From NCBI GenBank assembly GCA_002328625.1, contig DCVC01000108.1:1-11795 (forward strand): a DNA stretch of 11,795 bases, written 5' to 3'. Below are positions 1-7,956 of this stretch, piece after piece. Under the pieces are notes generated by a model, which was not told the origin of the DNA, did not search any database, and was given only the letters and a program-made list of their open reading frames with translations. A program made the position numbers and the translations under genes. Source of the stretch: Bacteroidales bacterium UBA2198. GTDB lineage: Bacteria; Bacteroidota; Bacteroidia; Bacteroidales; VadinHA17. Position 1 is the stretch's first letter; every line of letters begins with the position of its first letter.

Positions 1-2
1 TT

Positions 3-314
3 AAGCTGCCCATAGAAGCCCAGTTCTCGCCGGTTCGCAGTATTATTGTCAGGGATTTCAACAATGACGGGATCAGTGATATTGTTCTTGCCGGGAACAA
101 TTATCCTGTCAGACCTTCCTATGGAAGATATGATGCCAGTTATGGCTGGTGCTTACCGGGCGCAAAAGATTATCGATATGAATCATTAATGCCTTCAGCG
201 AGTGGTCTTATAATAAAAGGAGATGCAAGGAGAATTATAAAGATCGAAATAGCCGGAAAACAATATCTTGTTGCTGCAATAAACGACGAAGCCCTGCAGG
301 TATTCGAATATTAA
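3..314 (+). CDS. FG-GAP/VCBS-repeat protein, C-terminal fragment
   Basis: The reading frame is open from the left edge to a TAA at 312-314, giving 103 residues of the C-terminus; the start lies outside the window. Residues 17-32 of the visible part (RDFNNDGISDIVLAGN) contain a DxNxDGxxD calcium-binding loop of the FG-GAP/VCBS type, with D18, N20, D22 and D26 as the expected ligands. The rest resembles the last blade of a beta-propeller, ending in short hydrophobic strands (YLVAAIN, LQVFEY). Such proteins in Bacteroidota are usually exported and often lie near glycan-use genes. The fragment converges on the oxidoreductase gene, and the two stop codons overlap in the palindrome TTAA at 311-314. 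The family of the full protein (for example CRTAC1/ASPIC-like) cannot be decided from this end alone. Confidence 0.75.
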   Translation, partial: KLPIEAQFSPVRSIIVRDFNNDGISDIVLAGNNYPVRPSYGRYDASYGWCLPGAKDYRYESLMPSASGLIIKGDARRIIKIEIAGKQYLVAAINDEALQVFEY

Positions 315-1837
315 GTCTTCAACTCCCCCCACCCTTTCCTGTATTCTCTTTTAACAAACTGGTTCGCCTGCTCAAAATTTGTAATCCGCATGTTTACACC
401 ATCCCATTTGTAAGAAATATAGCGTCCAGGGAAAACGAATCCTTCCATTTCACCATATACCGGGTCTTTCCTTGTTATTTTATTCCTGATATTAAAACAC
501 CTGAGCAATAAATTACCCATAAGAACAGTTTCGGTAAGCGGGCCGGCATAACCAACAAAAGGAGAACTAACTTCTGAGTTCCCGTAACCTGCGATACAGG
601 CATCTATCCATTGCCACCAGTGACCATCCATATCACCTGGCACCCTGGGATACTTCGGGGGAATTTTAACCTCCTTATTCCTGGAAAGTGGCAACAGAAT
701 CGGATTCCTGCCACCCCAGCCGCAGGCGGCTTTTCCCTTTGTTCCTATAAAAAGGGTGGCTCCTTCATAATCATTCAGCCCGGGCCAATCACCCATTATG
801 TCATTCATATTCAGATCAGGCTCGATCTCGTATGGACGTTCAGGAGTTATGCCTCCATCCATCCAGAACATATTGAGGGTTTTTCCGTTTTTCAGCTGGT
901 ACCTGAAACGGATGGAGCTGGATACGGGACCGCTTTCCGGGAAAATACCTTCTTTAAAAATACCTGTATATATTGTACTCGCACTGCATGATACTTCCGT
1001 CGGATATCCAAGTTCCAGCAGTTTGAACGGAGGTCCCATGATATGGCAGCCCATATCACCCAGTGCCCCTGTACCGAACATCCACCAGCCTCTCCAGTTA
1101 AATGGGACAAGGTTATCGATATAATCAACTTCGTCCGCAGTACCAAGCCAGAGATCCCATTTCAACTCAGCAGGTACCGCAGGACGTCCTTCAGGCCATT
1201 GAATACCCTGGGGCCAGACAGGTCTGTCAGTCCAGCAAAACACATTTTCAATTTCGCCCAGAACATCAGCTTCAATCCATTCTCTCAATGTACGGATTCC
1301 ATCACAGGATGCTCCCTGATCGCCCATCTGGGTAACGACTTGATATTTCTCCGAAGCTTCGGTAAGAATGCGGGCTTCGTAAATATCGTGAGTAAGAGGT
1401 TTCTGGAGATAGAGATGTTTTTTTAACTGCATAGCGGCAAGACCTGCTACAGCATGATTATGATCAGGTATTGCAATCGACACGGCATCAAAGTTTTTGC
1501 TCTCCTTGTGGAACAATTCCCGCCAGTCATAGTAAAATTTCGCTTTTGGAAATTCTTTTCGCTGAGGTGCTGCCTGTCTGTCGTCGACATCGCACAGAAA
1601 TGCTATTTCTGCATTTTTTTTCGGTGCTATTGCATAATGTCTGATGTCATCGGCTCCCTCGCCCCCGCAGCCTATTGCTGCAATAAGCAATTTATCACTT
1701 GGAGGAACATGTCCCAGGCCACTGACGGCATAATTGGGAATGATGGTCAAGGCAGCTGCGCCTGAAGCAGCCGATCTTACAAAGTTACGTCTTGATATAC
1801 GGGAGTTTTTTTTCGGCTTATTATTCAGAGTATTCAT
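311..1837 (-). CDS. Tat-exported Gfo/Idh/MocA family oxidoreductase
   Basis: This 508-residue protein is a predicted NAD(P)-dependent sugar dehydrogenase. The N-terminus has a twin-arginine signal (SRRNF at 15-19, then a small-residue-rich segment to about 40), so it probably folds with its cofactor and is exported, as known for Zymomonas glucose-fructose oxidoreductase. The Rossmann nucleotide loop is GCGGEG at 56-61, followed by the acidic strand end FLCDVD (80-85). QKP at 145-147 replaces the usual EKP. GALGDMGCH (257-265) supplies the catalytic-region D261 and H265 of the GDxGxH-type motif. The length is typical for the Tat-exported Bacteroidota branch of the family, longer than the roughly 350 residues of cytosolic members. 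It is the last gene of the permease-DUF1080-oxidoreductase unit, starting 6 bases after the DUF1080 stop. The probable role is oxidising a sugar or glycoside to a keto form, or reducing one; the substrate is unknown. Confidence 0.9.
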   Translation of the reverse strand: MNTLNNKPKKNSRISRRNFVRSAASGAAALTIIPNYAVSGLGHVPPSDKLLIAAIGCGGEGADDIRHYAIAPKKNAEIAFLCDVDDRQAAPQRKEFPKAKFYYDWRELFHKESKNFDAVSIAIPDHNHAVAGLAAMQLKKHLYLQKPLTHDIYEARILTEASEKYQVVTQMGDQGASCDGIRTLREWIEADVLGEIENVFCWTDRPVWPQGIQWPEGRPAVPAELKWDLWLGTADEVDYIDNLVPFNWRGWWMFGTGALGDMGCHIMGPPFKLLELGYPTEVSCSASTIYTGIFKEGIFPESGPVSSSIRFRYQLKNGKTLNMFWMDGGITPERPYEIEPDLNMNDIMGDWPGLNDYEGATLFIGTKGKAACGWGGRNPILLPLSRNKEVKIPPKYPRVPGDMDGHWWQWIDACIAGYGNSEVSSPFVGYAGPLTETVLMGNLLLRCFNIRNKITRKDPVYGEMEGFVFPGRYISYKWDGVNMRITNFEQANQFVKREYRKGWGELKT

Positions 1838-1843
1838 TTTTAA

Positions 1844-2545
1844 CTATTTTAAAGTGTTCTTAAGAGGTTTGACTGCAATTTCCTTAAAATAGACCACATC
1901 TGATTCCCCATGATTCTGTATCCCTATATATCCTGAATCAGGACGTGGTCCGCGTATCGGTTCAAAATCATACACACGATCCGGCACAGGATCTCCTTCA
2001 GTGTAATCGGTTACTTTCACTCCATTAAGGTATACAATGGTCCTTTTACCATCCAGGGTGATTTCCATTGTATTCCATTCCGGACCTGGCTTTCCTGTTT
2101 TTGCAAGGGGCCTGGTAAGTGAGTAAACGGTTCCTGTATAATGATATTCATCCTCATCAGATAGTTCAGGCATATTATCTATCTGGATTTCGTAACCGTA
2201 ATGGATGGGCATCCATTCTTCACGGGGTTCCAGCGGCACTCTTATGAATACTCCCGAGTTGCTGTTTGTTTGCTCCATTTTAAAAACTACCCTGATAATA
2301 CAATTCCCGAATTTCTCCCCTTCCCGGAATAAAAGACCCATGCCGCCATGCCCTCTTATCATGCCATCTTCTACTGACATAAAACCCGGACCTGCATGTT
2401 TCCATCCCGTAAGATCATTCCCGTTAAATAATTGTCTCCATTCGCCTGTATCAACTACATTTGTCCGATTGCAGGCACTGGTACACATTGTTAACCAAAC
2501 AGTCAGAATGGTTAGATTGATCCTGATAAAAACGATATTTTTCAT
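1844..2545 (-). CDS. DUF1080 (3-keto-disaccharide hydrolase-like) lipoprotein
   Basis: This 233-residue protein is a single DUF1080 domain (Pfam 3keto-disac_hyd), a concanavalin-like jelly roll. Family marks are LFNGNDLTGWKH (39-50), SGVFIR (97-102), YGYEIQIDN (116-124), WNTMEITLDG (157-166) and GYIGIQNHG (205-213). The N-terminus is a hydrophobic export signal ending in a cysteine, best at C25 (TSAC), so it is probably a lipidated periplasmic or outer-membrane protein; C21 is less likely because methionine precedes it. Members of this family cleave glycosidic bonds of 3-keto sugars made by a partner oxidoreductase, and here such a partner follows 6 bases downstream. The permease lies 12 bases upstream, so all three are probably cotranscribed. 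The hydrolytic role is inferred from family and neighbours; some DUF1080 proteins may only bind carbohydrate. Confidence 0.87.
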   Translation of the reverse strand: MKNIVFIRINLTILTVWLTMCTSACNRTNVVDTGEWRQLFNGNDLTGWKHAGPGFMSVEDGMIRGHGGMGLLFREGEKFGNCIIRVVFKMEQTNSNSGVFIRVPLEPREEWMPIHYGYEIQIDNMPELSDEDEYHYTGTVYSLTRPLAKTGKPGPEWNTMEITLDGKRTIVYLNGVKVTDYTEGDPVPDRVYDFEPIRGPRPDSGYIGIQNHGESDVVYFKEIAVKPLKNTLK

Positions 2546-2557
2546 TTTTTAAATATT

Positions 2558-3814
2558 TTATGATTCAGGATGAGATTTCCTGATGATTAATTTATTTTTT
2601 ACAATAGGTTTTGCCCAGATACTTAAGATCAGAATATAAGCTAAAGTAAAATATATTACCGTCATTCCGGCCTGCAAACCAATCATATCTTTCAGCTTTC
2701 CGATAAGCAGAGAGATCAATGCTCCACCGGCAATTCCTGTGCACAGGATCCCGGAAAAGGATCCGTGAGATTTTGTCACGCTGTTGAGCGCAAGCGAAAA
2801 AATCACGGCATACATCACCGAGAGGCAGAATCCAAGTGCAGGGAAGCCGAAAAGAGCAAGCCTGACATTTCCAAAGAGTGTAAACGTCAGAATTATCAGG
2901 GCTGCAAGAGTAAAGATGCGGAGGACAACTTTACTGTCAAGGAGCTTTAACAAGCCCAACCCGAGAAAGCAGCCTATAGTCATCATTCCCCAGAACAAGC
3001 CGACAGTTTTTGCTCCTTCAATTTCTGGTGTAAGGCCGTGATAAGTTCTCAGAAACTCAGAGATCCAGTTTGCAATACCCTGCTCAGTACCAACATAACA
3101 GAAAATGCCAAAAAAGAACAGGATTACCTTCTTCTGTTTAAATAGTTCAACATGCGTTTGCCATGGGCCCACAATTTCTTCCTCTTTCAGCTCAACTTTC
3201 GGGAATCGTGTCAGAAGGATGGTTGCCAGCATAAAAAGACTTATCAAAGTAAAAAGCAGGTATATTGATACCCATGGTAATTCAAGTGGTGTCAGGTTTG
3301 CCATTACTCTGATTAAGAAATCTTCACTAACCGGCCGGGCACCAAGACCAAGTACAAGATAAGAGTAGACAAACGGACTCAGGAAAGAAGCGGCGCCAAA
3401 AACCAGCTGGGCAATTACCGAATTAAAAGCAAAGTGCTCTTCTCCCCCAGAGACACGGAGAAGCGGATAGATAGCCACCTGCATTATTGCCATTCCGGAG
3501 CCAATCATGAATAATGAACATAAGAATACCGGAAATACAGGAAAAAGTGAAAATAATAAGGCTCCGGAAAAAGAAAGGATCCATGCCAAAGTCAGGCTCT
3601 TCTTTTCCTGATATTTTTGTATAAGCATTCCGGCAGGAATTGACATTATACCGTATGCAATAAAGAATGAGAACGGAAGCATACCGGTCATGGTTCCGGT
3701 GAGCCTGAAACTATCGCTGACATTAGGATTAATTGAGCCCAGTATGTTTGTCAGGAATGAAATCGCAAAGAAAATCAGGAAAATAAGGATAATCAGGTAA
3801 TAATTTCGCTTCAT
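2558..3814 (-). CDS. FucP-like major facilitator sugar permease
   Basis: This is a 418-residue inner-membrane transporter with about twelve hydrophobic helices and the family-typical loop IPAGMLIQKYQEKKS at 59-73. The first helices and the region around AIYPLLRVSGGEEHFAFNSVIAQ resemble the FucP branch, which imports L-fucose, glucose or galactose by proton symport. The frame is open from a TTG at 3874, but the ATG at 3814 is preferred: the protein then begins MKRNYYLIIL directly at the first helix, and a Bacteroidota -7 motif lies inside the would-be extension. It is the first gene of the unit with the DUF1080 lipoprotein (gap 12 bases) and the Gfo/Idh/MocA enzyme, so it probably imports the sugar or keto sugar they produce. 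The substrate cannot be read from sequence. Confidence 0.85.
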   Translation of the reverse strand: MKRNYYLIILIFLIFFAISFLTNILGSINPNVSDSFRLTGTMTGMLPFSFFIAYGIMSIPAGMLIQKYQEKKSLTLAWILSFSGALLFSLFPVFPVFLCSLFMIGSGMAIMQVAIYPLLRVSGGEEHFAFNSVIAQLVFGAASFLSPFVYSYLVLGLGARPVSEDFLIRVMANLTPLELPWVSIYLLFTLISLFMLATILLTRFPKVELKEEEIVGPWQTHVELFKQKKVILFFFGIFCYVGTEQGIANWISEFLRTYHGLTPEIEGAKTVGLFWGMMTIGCFLGLGLLKLLDSKVVLRIFTLAALIILTFTLFGNVRLALFGFPALGFCLSVMYAVIFSLALNSVTKSHGSFSGILCTGIAGGALISLLIGKLKDMIGLQAGMTVIYFTLAYILILSIWAKPIVKNKLIIRKSHPES

Positions 3815-3837
3815 AGGGTGAGTACATTTACTTACTC

Positions 3838-3845
3838 CAAATATA
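3838..3845 (-). promoter_or_regulatory. Candidate -7 element for the permease operon
   Basis: The minus strand reads TATATTTG, a full match to the Bacteroidota -7 consensus TAnnTTTG. Transcription would start near 3834, leaving about 20 bases of leader before the ATG at 3814. No TTTG or TTG sits at the expected distance upstream (an ATTG at 3872-3875 is about 26 bases away), so only half of the promoter is supported. The position argues against the upstream TTG start of the permease. Confidence 0.4.
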
Positions 3846-3908
3846 CTTCCAAGATAATGATAATACTTAAGCAATTGTATGATTTGTGAGGTGTGAGGTG
3901 TTAGGAAA

Positions 3909-3939
3909 TTTGGGGTGTAAAATTAAACTGGTAAATTTG
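3909..3939 (+). promoter_or_regulatory. Bacteroidota-type promoter for the small membrane protein
   Basis: TTTG at 3909-3912, a 19-base spacer, then TAAATTTG at 3932-3939 match both halves of the Bacteroidota consensus (TTTG at -33, TAnnTTTG at -7) at normal spacing. The start point would fall near 3943, only about nine bases before the ATG at 3952, implying a very short leader. The two elements lie in a 10-base direct repeat (AAATTTGGGG at 3906 and 3933), so chance duplication cannot be excluded. Confidence 0.5.
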
Positions 3940-3951
3940 GGGAAAAAAGGG

Positions 3952-4425
3952 ATGGATAAAAGGTACTATTCGCTTGAGGTAAATAAAAGCAATAAGCTCA
4001 CCAGAAGCTTCCAGCTGATTTTTGGAATTGTCTGTGTTATTGTTGCACTAGTCTGGCTGGCGTTGAATTTCAAATCGCTTGGGTCAAGCGGAACTCTATG
4101 GATTACAATCATTTTTCTTATAGGATTCGGTTATTACCAGATTATCTCAGGTCTCGGAAAAGCCGAAAAGTTTATCGAAATCGATAAAGATAGTATCAGA
4201 CTTAAAAGGAACTCTTTTCTCCCACCAGCTGTACTGAATGCGGATGAGATTGAAAAGATTGAAATATTTACGCTGAATCTCATTTTTTTTATGAGACAAA
4301 ACAGGACTACAATTCTCAGGTTTGGAACCACTTATACCGAAAATGTTGAACCTATTAAAGATAGCATAAAGAAATTTGCCACAGCGAATTCTATTGGTCT
4401 GGATGAAAAAATTGAGGAGTTTTGA
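3952..4425 (+). CDS. Small membrane protein, two helices plus cytosolic domain
   Basis: I do not recognise a named family for this 157-residue protein. Residues about 20-41 and 48-66 form two hydrophobic helices separated by a short polar loop (KSLGSSGT). The remaining 90 residues look like a small beta-rich domain: FIEIDKDSIRLKR, then ADEIEKIEIF, then TTILRFGTTY, then a final helix (EPIKDSIKKFATANSIGL). This arrangement resembles bacterial PH-like (bPH) membrane proteins, but that is inference. The ATG at 3952 is chosen over an in-frame GTG at 3886 because a good promoter lies between them and the added residues show no domain-like character. It is divergent from the permease operon and converges on the diketogulonate reductase with a gap of 7 bases, so it is probably a single-gene transcript. 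Confidence 0.65.
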   Translation: MDKRYYSLEVNKSNKLTRSFQLIFGIVCVIVALVWLALNFKSLGSSGTLWITIIFLIGFGYYQIISGLGKAEKFIEIDKDSIRLKRNSFLPPAVLNADEIEKIEIFTLNLIFFMRQNRTTILRFGTTYTENVEPIKDSIKKFATANSIGLDEKIEEF

Positions 4426-4432
4426 TTTTGAT

Positions 4433-5455
4433 TTACAGGGTGACAATTTTCTCCCATATTTTCTTTTTTACCGGAATACCACTGTTAAGGTTCTCTTTTC
4501 TTGTTTTAATTATATTTTCGCCGGGGTATCTTATTGTATGATTATCATCTACTTGTACTGAAGCTTTTATATCCGTGACTATTTTATTGATAGTATGATT
4601 GATAACCGGATAATTACCCAGCTGTTCCAGGTCAATGACAATAAAAATCTGAGATAAAGCATATTCGGCTTTGTTTTGAGTAATTTCATGAGTTGAAAAT
4701 CCACCGGAGAGCGTTGCAGCCAGAATATCCAGCAGCAATGATAGTCCTGCTCCTTTCCAGTAACCTATTGGCAGAGTTCTCCATGTTTCAAGGATATCTC
4801 CGGGTTCTGTTGTTAATTCCGACCGGCTGTTAAAACCTCCCGGGTATGGAAGCTGCTTCTCATCATTCAGGTATGATTCCATTTTACCATAGGAATATTG
4901 AGTCATAGCAAAGTCAAGGACAATTGCCTCATCATTAAAAGGCACTGCCAGTACGAATGGATTATTTCCAAGTCGTGGATCTTTTGCTCCCCATGCCGGC
5001 ATGTTTGCATATGTGTTTGTCCAGCCGATAAAGGCATACCCTTTTTTTGCAGCATGCCATCCATAGGTTCCTCCGCGCATCCAGTGGTTGGTATTTGCGA
5101 TTGCAACCAGGCCTATGCTTTTTTCCTTTGCGATGCTGATTGCCCTGTCAGTTGCAAAAACTGCATTCAGCGGACCAGGCCCCAGGTTTCCATTCCATTG
5201 CTCAATAGAGCCTGAAGAGTGGTTCAATGAAGGTTCAGCATCTGGTTTTACATGTCCATCCTCAATACTCTCTATAAATCGTGCGAATCTGTTAACTCCA
5301 TGAGAATAAACACCTTCAAGGCTGTTAATGGTAAAAATATCCGCGCATTTACCAGCTTTAGGATCAGAAAAGCCATGTTTTTTAAGAATCCTGACAAATT
5401 CGGTATACATTTCTTTGACCGGAATATATACAGTACTTGTATTGCTTCTTTCCAT
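4433..5455 (-). CDS. dlgD: 2,3-diketo-L-gulonate reductase-like (Ldh2/YlbC family) oxidoreductase
   Basis: This 340-residue protein belongs to the malate/L-lactate/sulfolactate dehydrogenase-like family, which has its own NAD(P)-binding fold. It closely resembles E. coli DlgD (YiaK, 332 residues), which reduces 2,3-diketo-L-gulonate to 3-keto-L-gulonate with NADH. Shared blocks are GVYSHGVNRF (48-57, with the likely catalytic H52), NHWMRGGTYGW (123-133), MPAWGAKDPRLGNNP (152-166) and LPIGYWKGAGLSLLLD (228-243). The C-terminus (PGENIIKTRKENLNSGIPV) also follows DlgD, so the protein is complete. The frame opens at a TTG at 5518, but the ATG at 5455 gives a normal family length. It is cytosolic, with no export signal. 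It lies 134 bases downstream of the GH95 gene on the same strand, so cotranscription is possible. The true substrate may be another 2-keto or diketo acid from an L-sugar. Confidence 0.82.
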   Translation of the reverse strand: MERSNTSTVYIPVKEMYTEFVRILKKHGFSDPKAGKCADIFTINSLEGVYSHGVNRFARFIESIEDGHVKPDAEPSLNHSSGSIEQWNGNLGPGPLNAVFATDRAISIAKEKSIGLVAIANTNHWMRGGTYGWHAAKKGYAFIGWTNTYANMPAWGAKDPRLGNNPFVLAVPFNDEAIVLDFAMTQYSYGKMESYLNDEKQLPYPGGFNSRSELTTEPGDILETWRTLPIGYWKGAGLSLLLDILAATLSGGFSTHEITQNKAEYALSQIFIVIDLEQLGNYPVINHTINKIVTDIKASVQVDDNHTIRYPGENIIKTRKENLNSGIPVKKKIWEKIVTL

Positions 5456-5589
5456 ACAGTTATATGTTTTGCAGAAATTTCTTATTTCAGTGCCGGATCT
5501 CCGGAACCTATAAAACAATTCCAGTGTTGAAGGAACTTACTTTTCATAATAACTGATGTCCGGCTGGTTTTTTGAAAGCCTCTCAACAG

Positions 5590-7956
5590 TCAGTGGGAAG
5601 CTCTCCAACTCAATGCATCTTCTGCAAATGGTCCGAGAGTATAATCTTTACCTGCAATTGTTTCTATTTCAATAATCTCAGAGCCATATTTTACTTTGCA
5701 TGGTCCTCCCGATCGCGAATGGATTTTTGCGGACATAATTTTACCATCTTTCCATTTTATGTAAGTAACAAACCCTCCGCGTGTAACAAGGCCTTTTACT
5801 TCACCTTCACTCCATGCTGTTGGGAGTGCAGGCAATAATTCTATGAACCCCTGATGGCTTTGAATTAGCATTTCAGCTATTCCTGCCGTTCCTCCAAAGT
5901 TTCCGTCAATCTGGAAAGGAGGATGGGTATCAAAGAGATTTTTCAGTGTAGATTTTTGCAACAAGCTTATAATATGTTCATAGGCGTTGTTTCCATTATG
6001 AAGCCGGGCATAGAAATTAATAATCCACGCTCTGCTCCAGCCGGTATGGCCACCACCCTGTGAGAGGCGGCGTTCGATAGTTTTAGCTGCAGCTTCAAAA
6101 AGCTCCGGTGTCTGCGGTGTGATTTGTGCAAGTGGATATAGTCCAAGCAGATGTGACATATGGCGATGACCGGGCTCAACCTCTTCATAATCCTTTATCC
6201 ACTCCTGAATAGTTCCCATTGATGATATTCTGACAATGGGAAGCTTTGACTGTGCTTCCTTTATCTTTTCTACAAATTCTGAATCAACACCGAGTATTGC
6301 TGCCGCTTCGGCACAATAATCAAATACTGCATTAACTGTCTGAATATCAATCGTTGCAGAATAGGTAAGCTGGGCAGTTTCACTGCTGCCTGGAACTCTG
6401 TATCTGTTCTCCGGTGATGTTGATGGATTTGTTACCAGGAAGCCATCCGGAGAAGGGACAAGAAAATCCAGCAGAAATTCGGCAGAACCTTTCATTATTG
6501 GATACGCGATATCCCGAAGATATTTTTTATCATCTGTGAACAGGTAATGTTCATAAACAGGAAAGGTCATCCATGGCCCGTTGGTAGGAGTCAGACCCCA
6601 CACACCGTCTGCGACCCCGGTTCTTCCGAAAGGATCTGTCAGATGGTGCAATGTCCATCCCCCGGCGCCATACATTTCTTTTGCAGTAATGGTGCCTGGT
6701 ACCGTAAGTTTGTCCATAAAATTAACAAGGACTTCTGCAGTTTCAGGGAGATTACCAACCTCAGCCGGCCAGTAATTCATCTGGAGGTTAATGTTTGTGT
6801 GGAAATCAGAGTTCCAGGGGGCATTAAAATCCTTGTTCCAGATACCCTGAAGGTTGGCCGGAAGGACGGCTGGATAACGCGAGGAGCCCATAAGCAGGTA
6901 ACGTCCGTATGCAAAATAAAGAGCGATGAGACCATTGTCTGCTTTGCCTTCTTTCAACCTGGCAAGCCGCTCATCTGTAGAGAGATTATCAAGGGTATCA
7001 ATCCCAAGTTTAAGCGATACCCTGTCAAACATCATTTTATGTTCGGAAACGTGAGATTTTGTAAGTCTTTTTAAATCACGAATATCAATTTTGTTAAGAA
7101 TATTATTGCAAACAGAAGGAGGGTCAATTTTCTGATCTGTATCAAGTAATTCGATATTGTAATCCGTGGCAGCGGTCATTATTATGATAACCCGTGAGGC
7201 ATCTGCAACTTTCAGGGAATTGTTTTCAACTGACATTTTTCCTTTCCGGATAACAAACCTGGCTTCGGCTGCAAACCTTAGATGATCACCTCCGGGTCCT
7301 CTCAAAGAATCCTCTTCATCTTTTATCTGGCCTCTTAATAGTATCCTTCCATCATCCGAGATGATAATAACTGCGTCTCTCTCTCTCCGAAGTTCAAATA
7401 GTGCATTAATACGGGCTTTTTTGAAAGCTCTTATCTCTATTACAATCGAGTTATCAACTGCTGAAGCAAAGATTCGTTTAGTAACAGAGCTCCCATTTAC
7501 TTTGAAAGTTGTTGAAGCTATACCAGACTGAATATCCAGTGATCTTTTATAACCGGTAAGATCTCCCTCCCACTGGTAATTTATCAATAAATCACCCAGA
7601 GGTTGATAAGATCTGATCCTTGGAGGTGTTCCCAAGAAGTAGTTTGATGCAATTTCTTCTGCTTTCTTATACTCTCCATTGAAAATTGCCTGCTGAAGGG
7701 CAGGAAGGTATTTGATGGCTTCAGGATTATTATTGTTGATCTTTGATCCGGCCCAGATACTCTCTTCATTTAACTGTATGCGTTCGTTGACCGGATCTCC
7801 AAAAACCATCGCTCCAAGACGTCCGTTTCCTACCGGTAAAGCTTCATTCCAGTCAGCAGCAGGTTGTTTGTACCACAACTCCAAAGGGCCATCGGGATTT
7901 GAACAACTGATTATTGAAATCAGAAAAACAAATAGTAAATGGACTCTGTTATTCAT
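5590..7956 (-). CDS. GH95 alpha-L-fucosidase-like lipoprotein
   Basis: This 788-residue enzyme has a short lipoprotein signal (hydrophobic residues 7-17, IIS before C18), pointing to a periplasmic or surface location. The mature protein begins with LWYKQPAADWNEALPVGNGRLGAMVFG, characteristic of the GH95 N-terminal beta domain, followed by an (alpha/alpha)6 catalytic barrel from about residue 290 and a C-terminal beta domain from about 700. By comparison with Bifidobacterium AfcA, the expected catalytic residues are present: N388 and N390 (HTNINLQMNYWPAE), the acid E516 (TSPEN) and D684 (FQIDGNFGG). GH95 enzymes invert at alpha-1,2-linked L-fucose; some members instead release L-galactose, which cannot be excluded. 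Released L-sugar could feed the downstream DlgD-like reductase. The gene is divergent from the radical SAM gene, 84 bases apart. Confidence 0.92.
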   Translation of the reverse strand: MNNRVHLLFVFLISIISCSNPDGPLELWYKQPAADWNEALPVGNGRLGAMVFGDPVNERIQLNEESIWAGSKINNNNPEAIKYLPALQQAIFNGEYKKAEEIASNYFLGTPPRIRSYQPLGDLLINYQWEGDLTGYKRSLDIQSGIASTTFKVNGSSVTKRIFASAVDNSIVIEIRAFKKARINALFELRRERDAVIIISDDGRILLRGQIKDEEDSLRGPGGDHLRFAAEARFVIRKGKMSVENNSLKVADASRVIIIMTAATDYNIELLDTDQKIDPPSVCNNILNKIDIRDLKRLTKSHVSEHKMMFDRVSLKLGIDTLDNLSTDERLARLKEGKADNGLIALYFAYGRYLLMGSSRYPAVLPANLQGIWNKDFNAPWNSDFHTNINLQMNYWPAEVGNLPETAEVLVNFMDKLTVPGTITAKEMYGAGGWTLHHLTDPFGRTGVADGVWGLTPTNGPWMTFPVYEHYLFTDDKKYLRDIAYPIMKGSAEFLLDFLVPSPDGFLVTNPSTSPENRYRVPGSSETAQLTYSATIDIQTVNAVFDYCAEAAAILGVDSEFVEKIKEAQSKLPIVRISSMGTIQEWIKDYEEVEPGHRHMSHLLGLYPLAQITPQTPELFEAAAKTIERRLSQGGGHTGWSRAWIINFYARLHNGNNAYEHIISLLQKSTLKNLFDTHPPFQIDGNFGGTAGIAEMLIQSHQGFIELLPALPTAWSEGEVKGLVTRGGFVTYIKWKDGKIMSAKIHSRSGGPCKVKYGSEIIEIETIAGKDYTLGPFAEDALSWRASH

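Noticed and set aside
611..1426. Several plus-strand frames of 77-127 codons opposite the Gfo/Idh/MocA gene
   Set aside because: They overlap one another, and their translations are rich in cysteine, proline and histidine without a fold, as expected from antisense reading of a conserved gene.
5493..5504. Small CCGG...CCGG inverted repeat upstream of the dlgD-like gene
   Set aside because: A 4-base-pair stem in coding-like sequence with no T run; expected by chance.
5482..5547. 21-residue minus-strand frame (starting MKSKFLQHW) between the GH95 and dlgD-like genes
   Set aside because: It is too short, without a recognisable leader-peptide feature such as a run of one amino acid or an attenuator hairpin; likely chance.
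6547..7074. Open frame of 175 codons on the plus strand inside the GH95 gene
   Set aside because: It is antisense to the catalytic barrel of a clear GH95 enzyme, and its translation has no coherent domain or signal; it is a shadow of the real coding strand.
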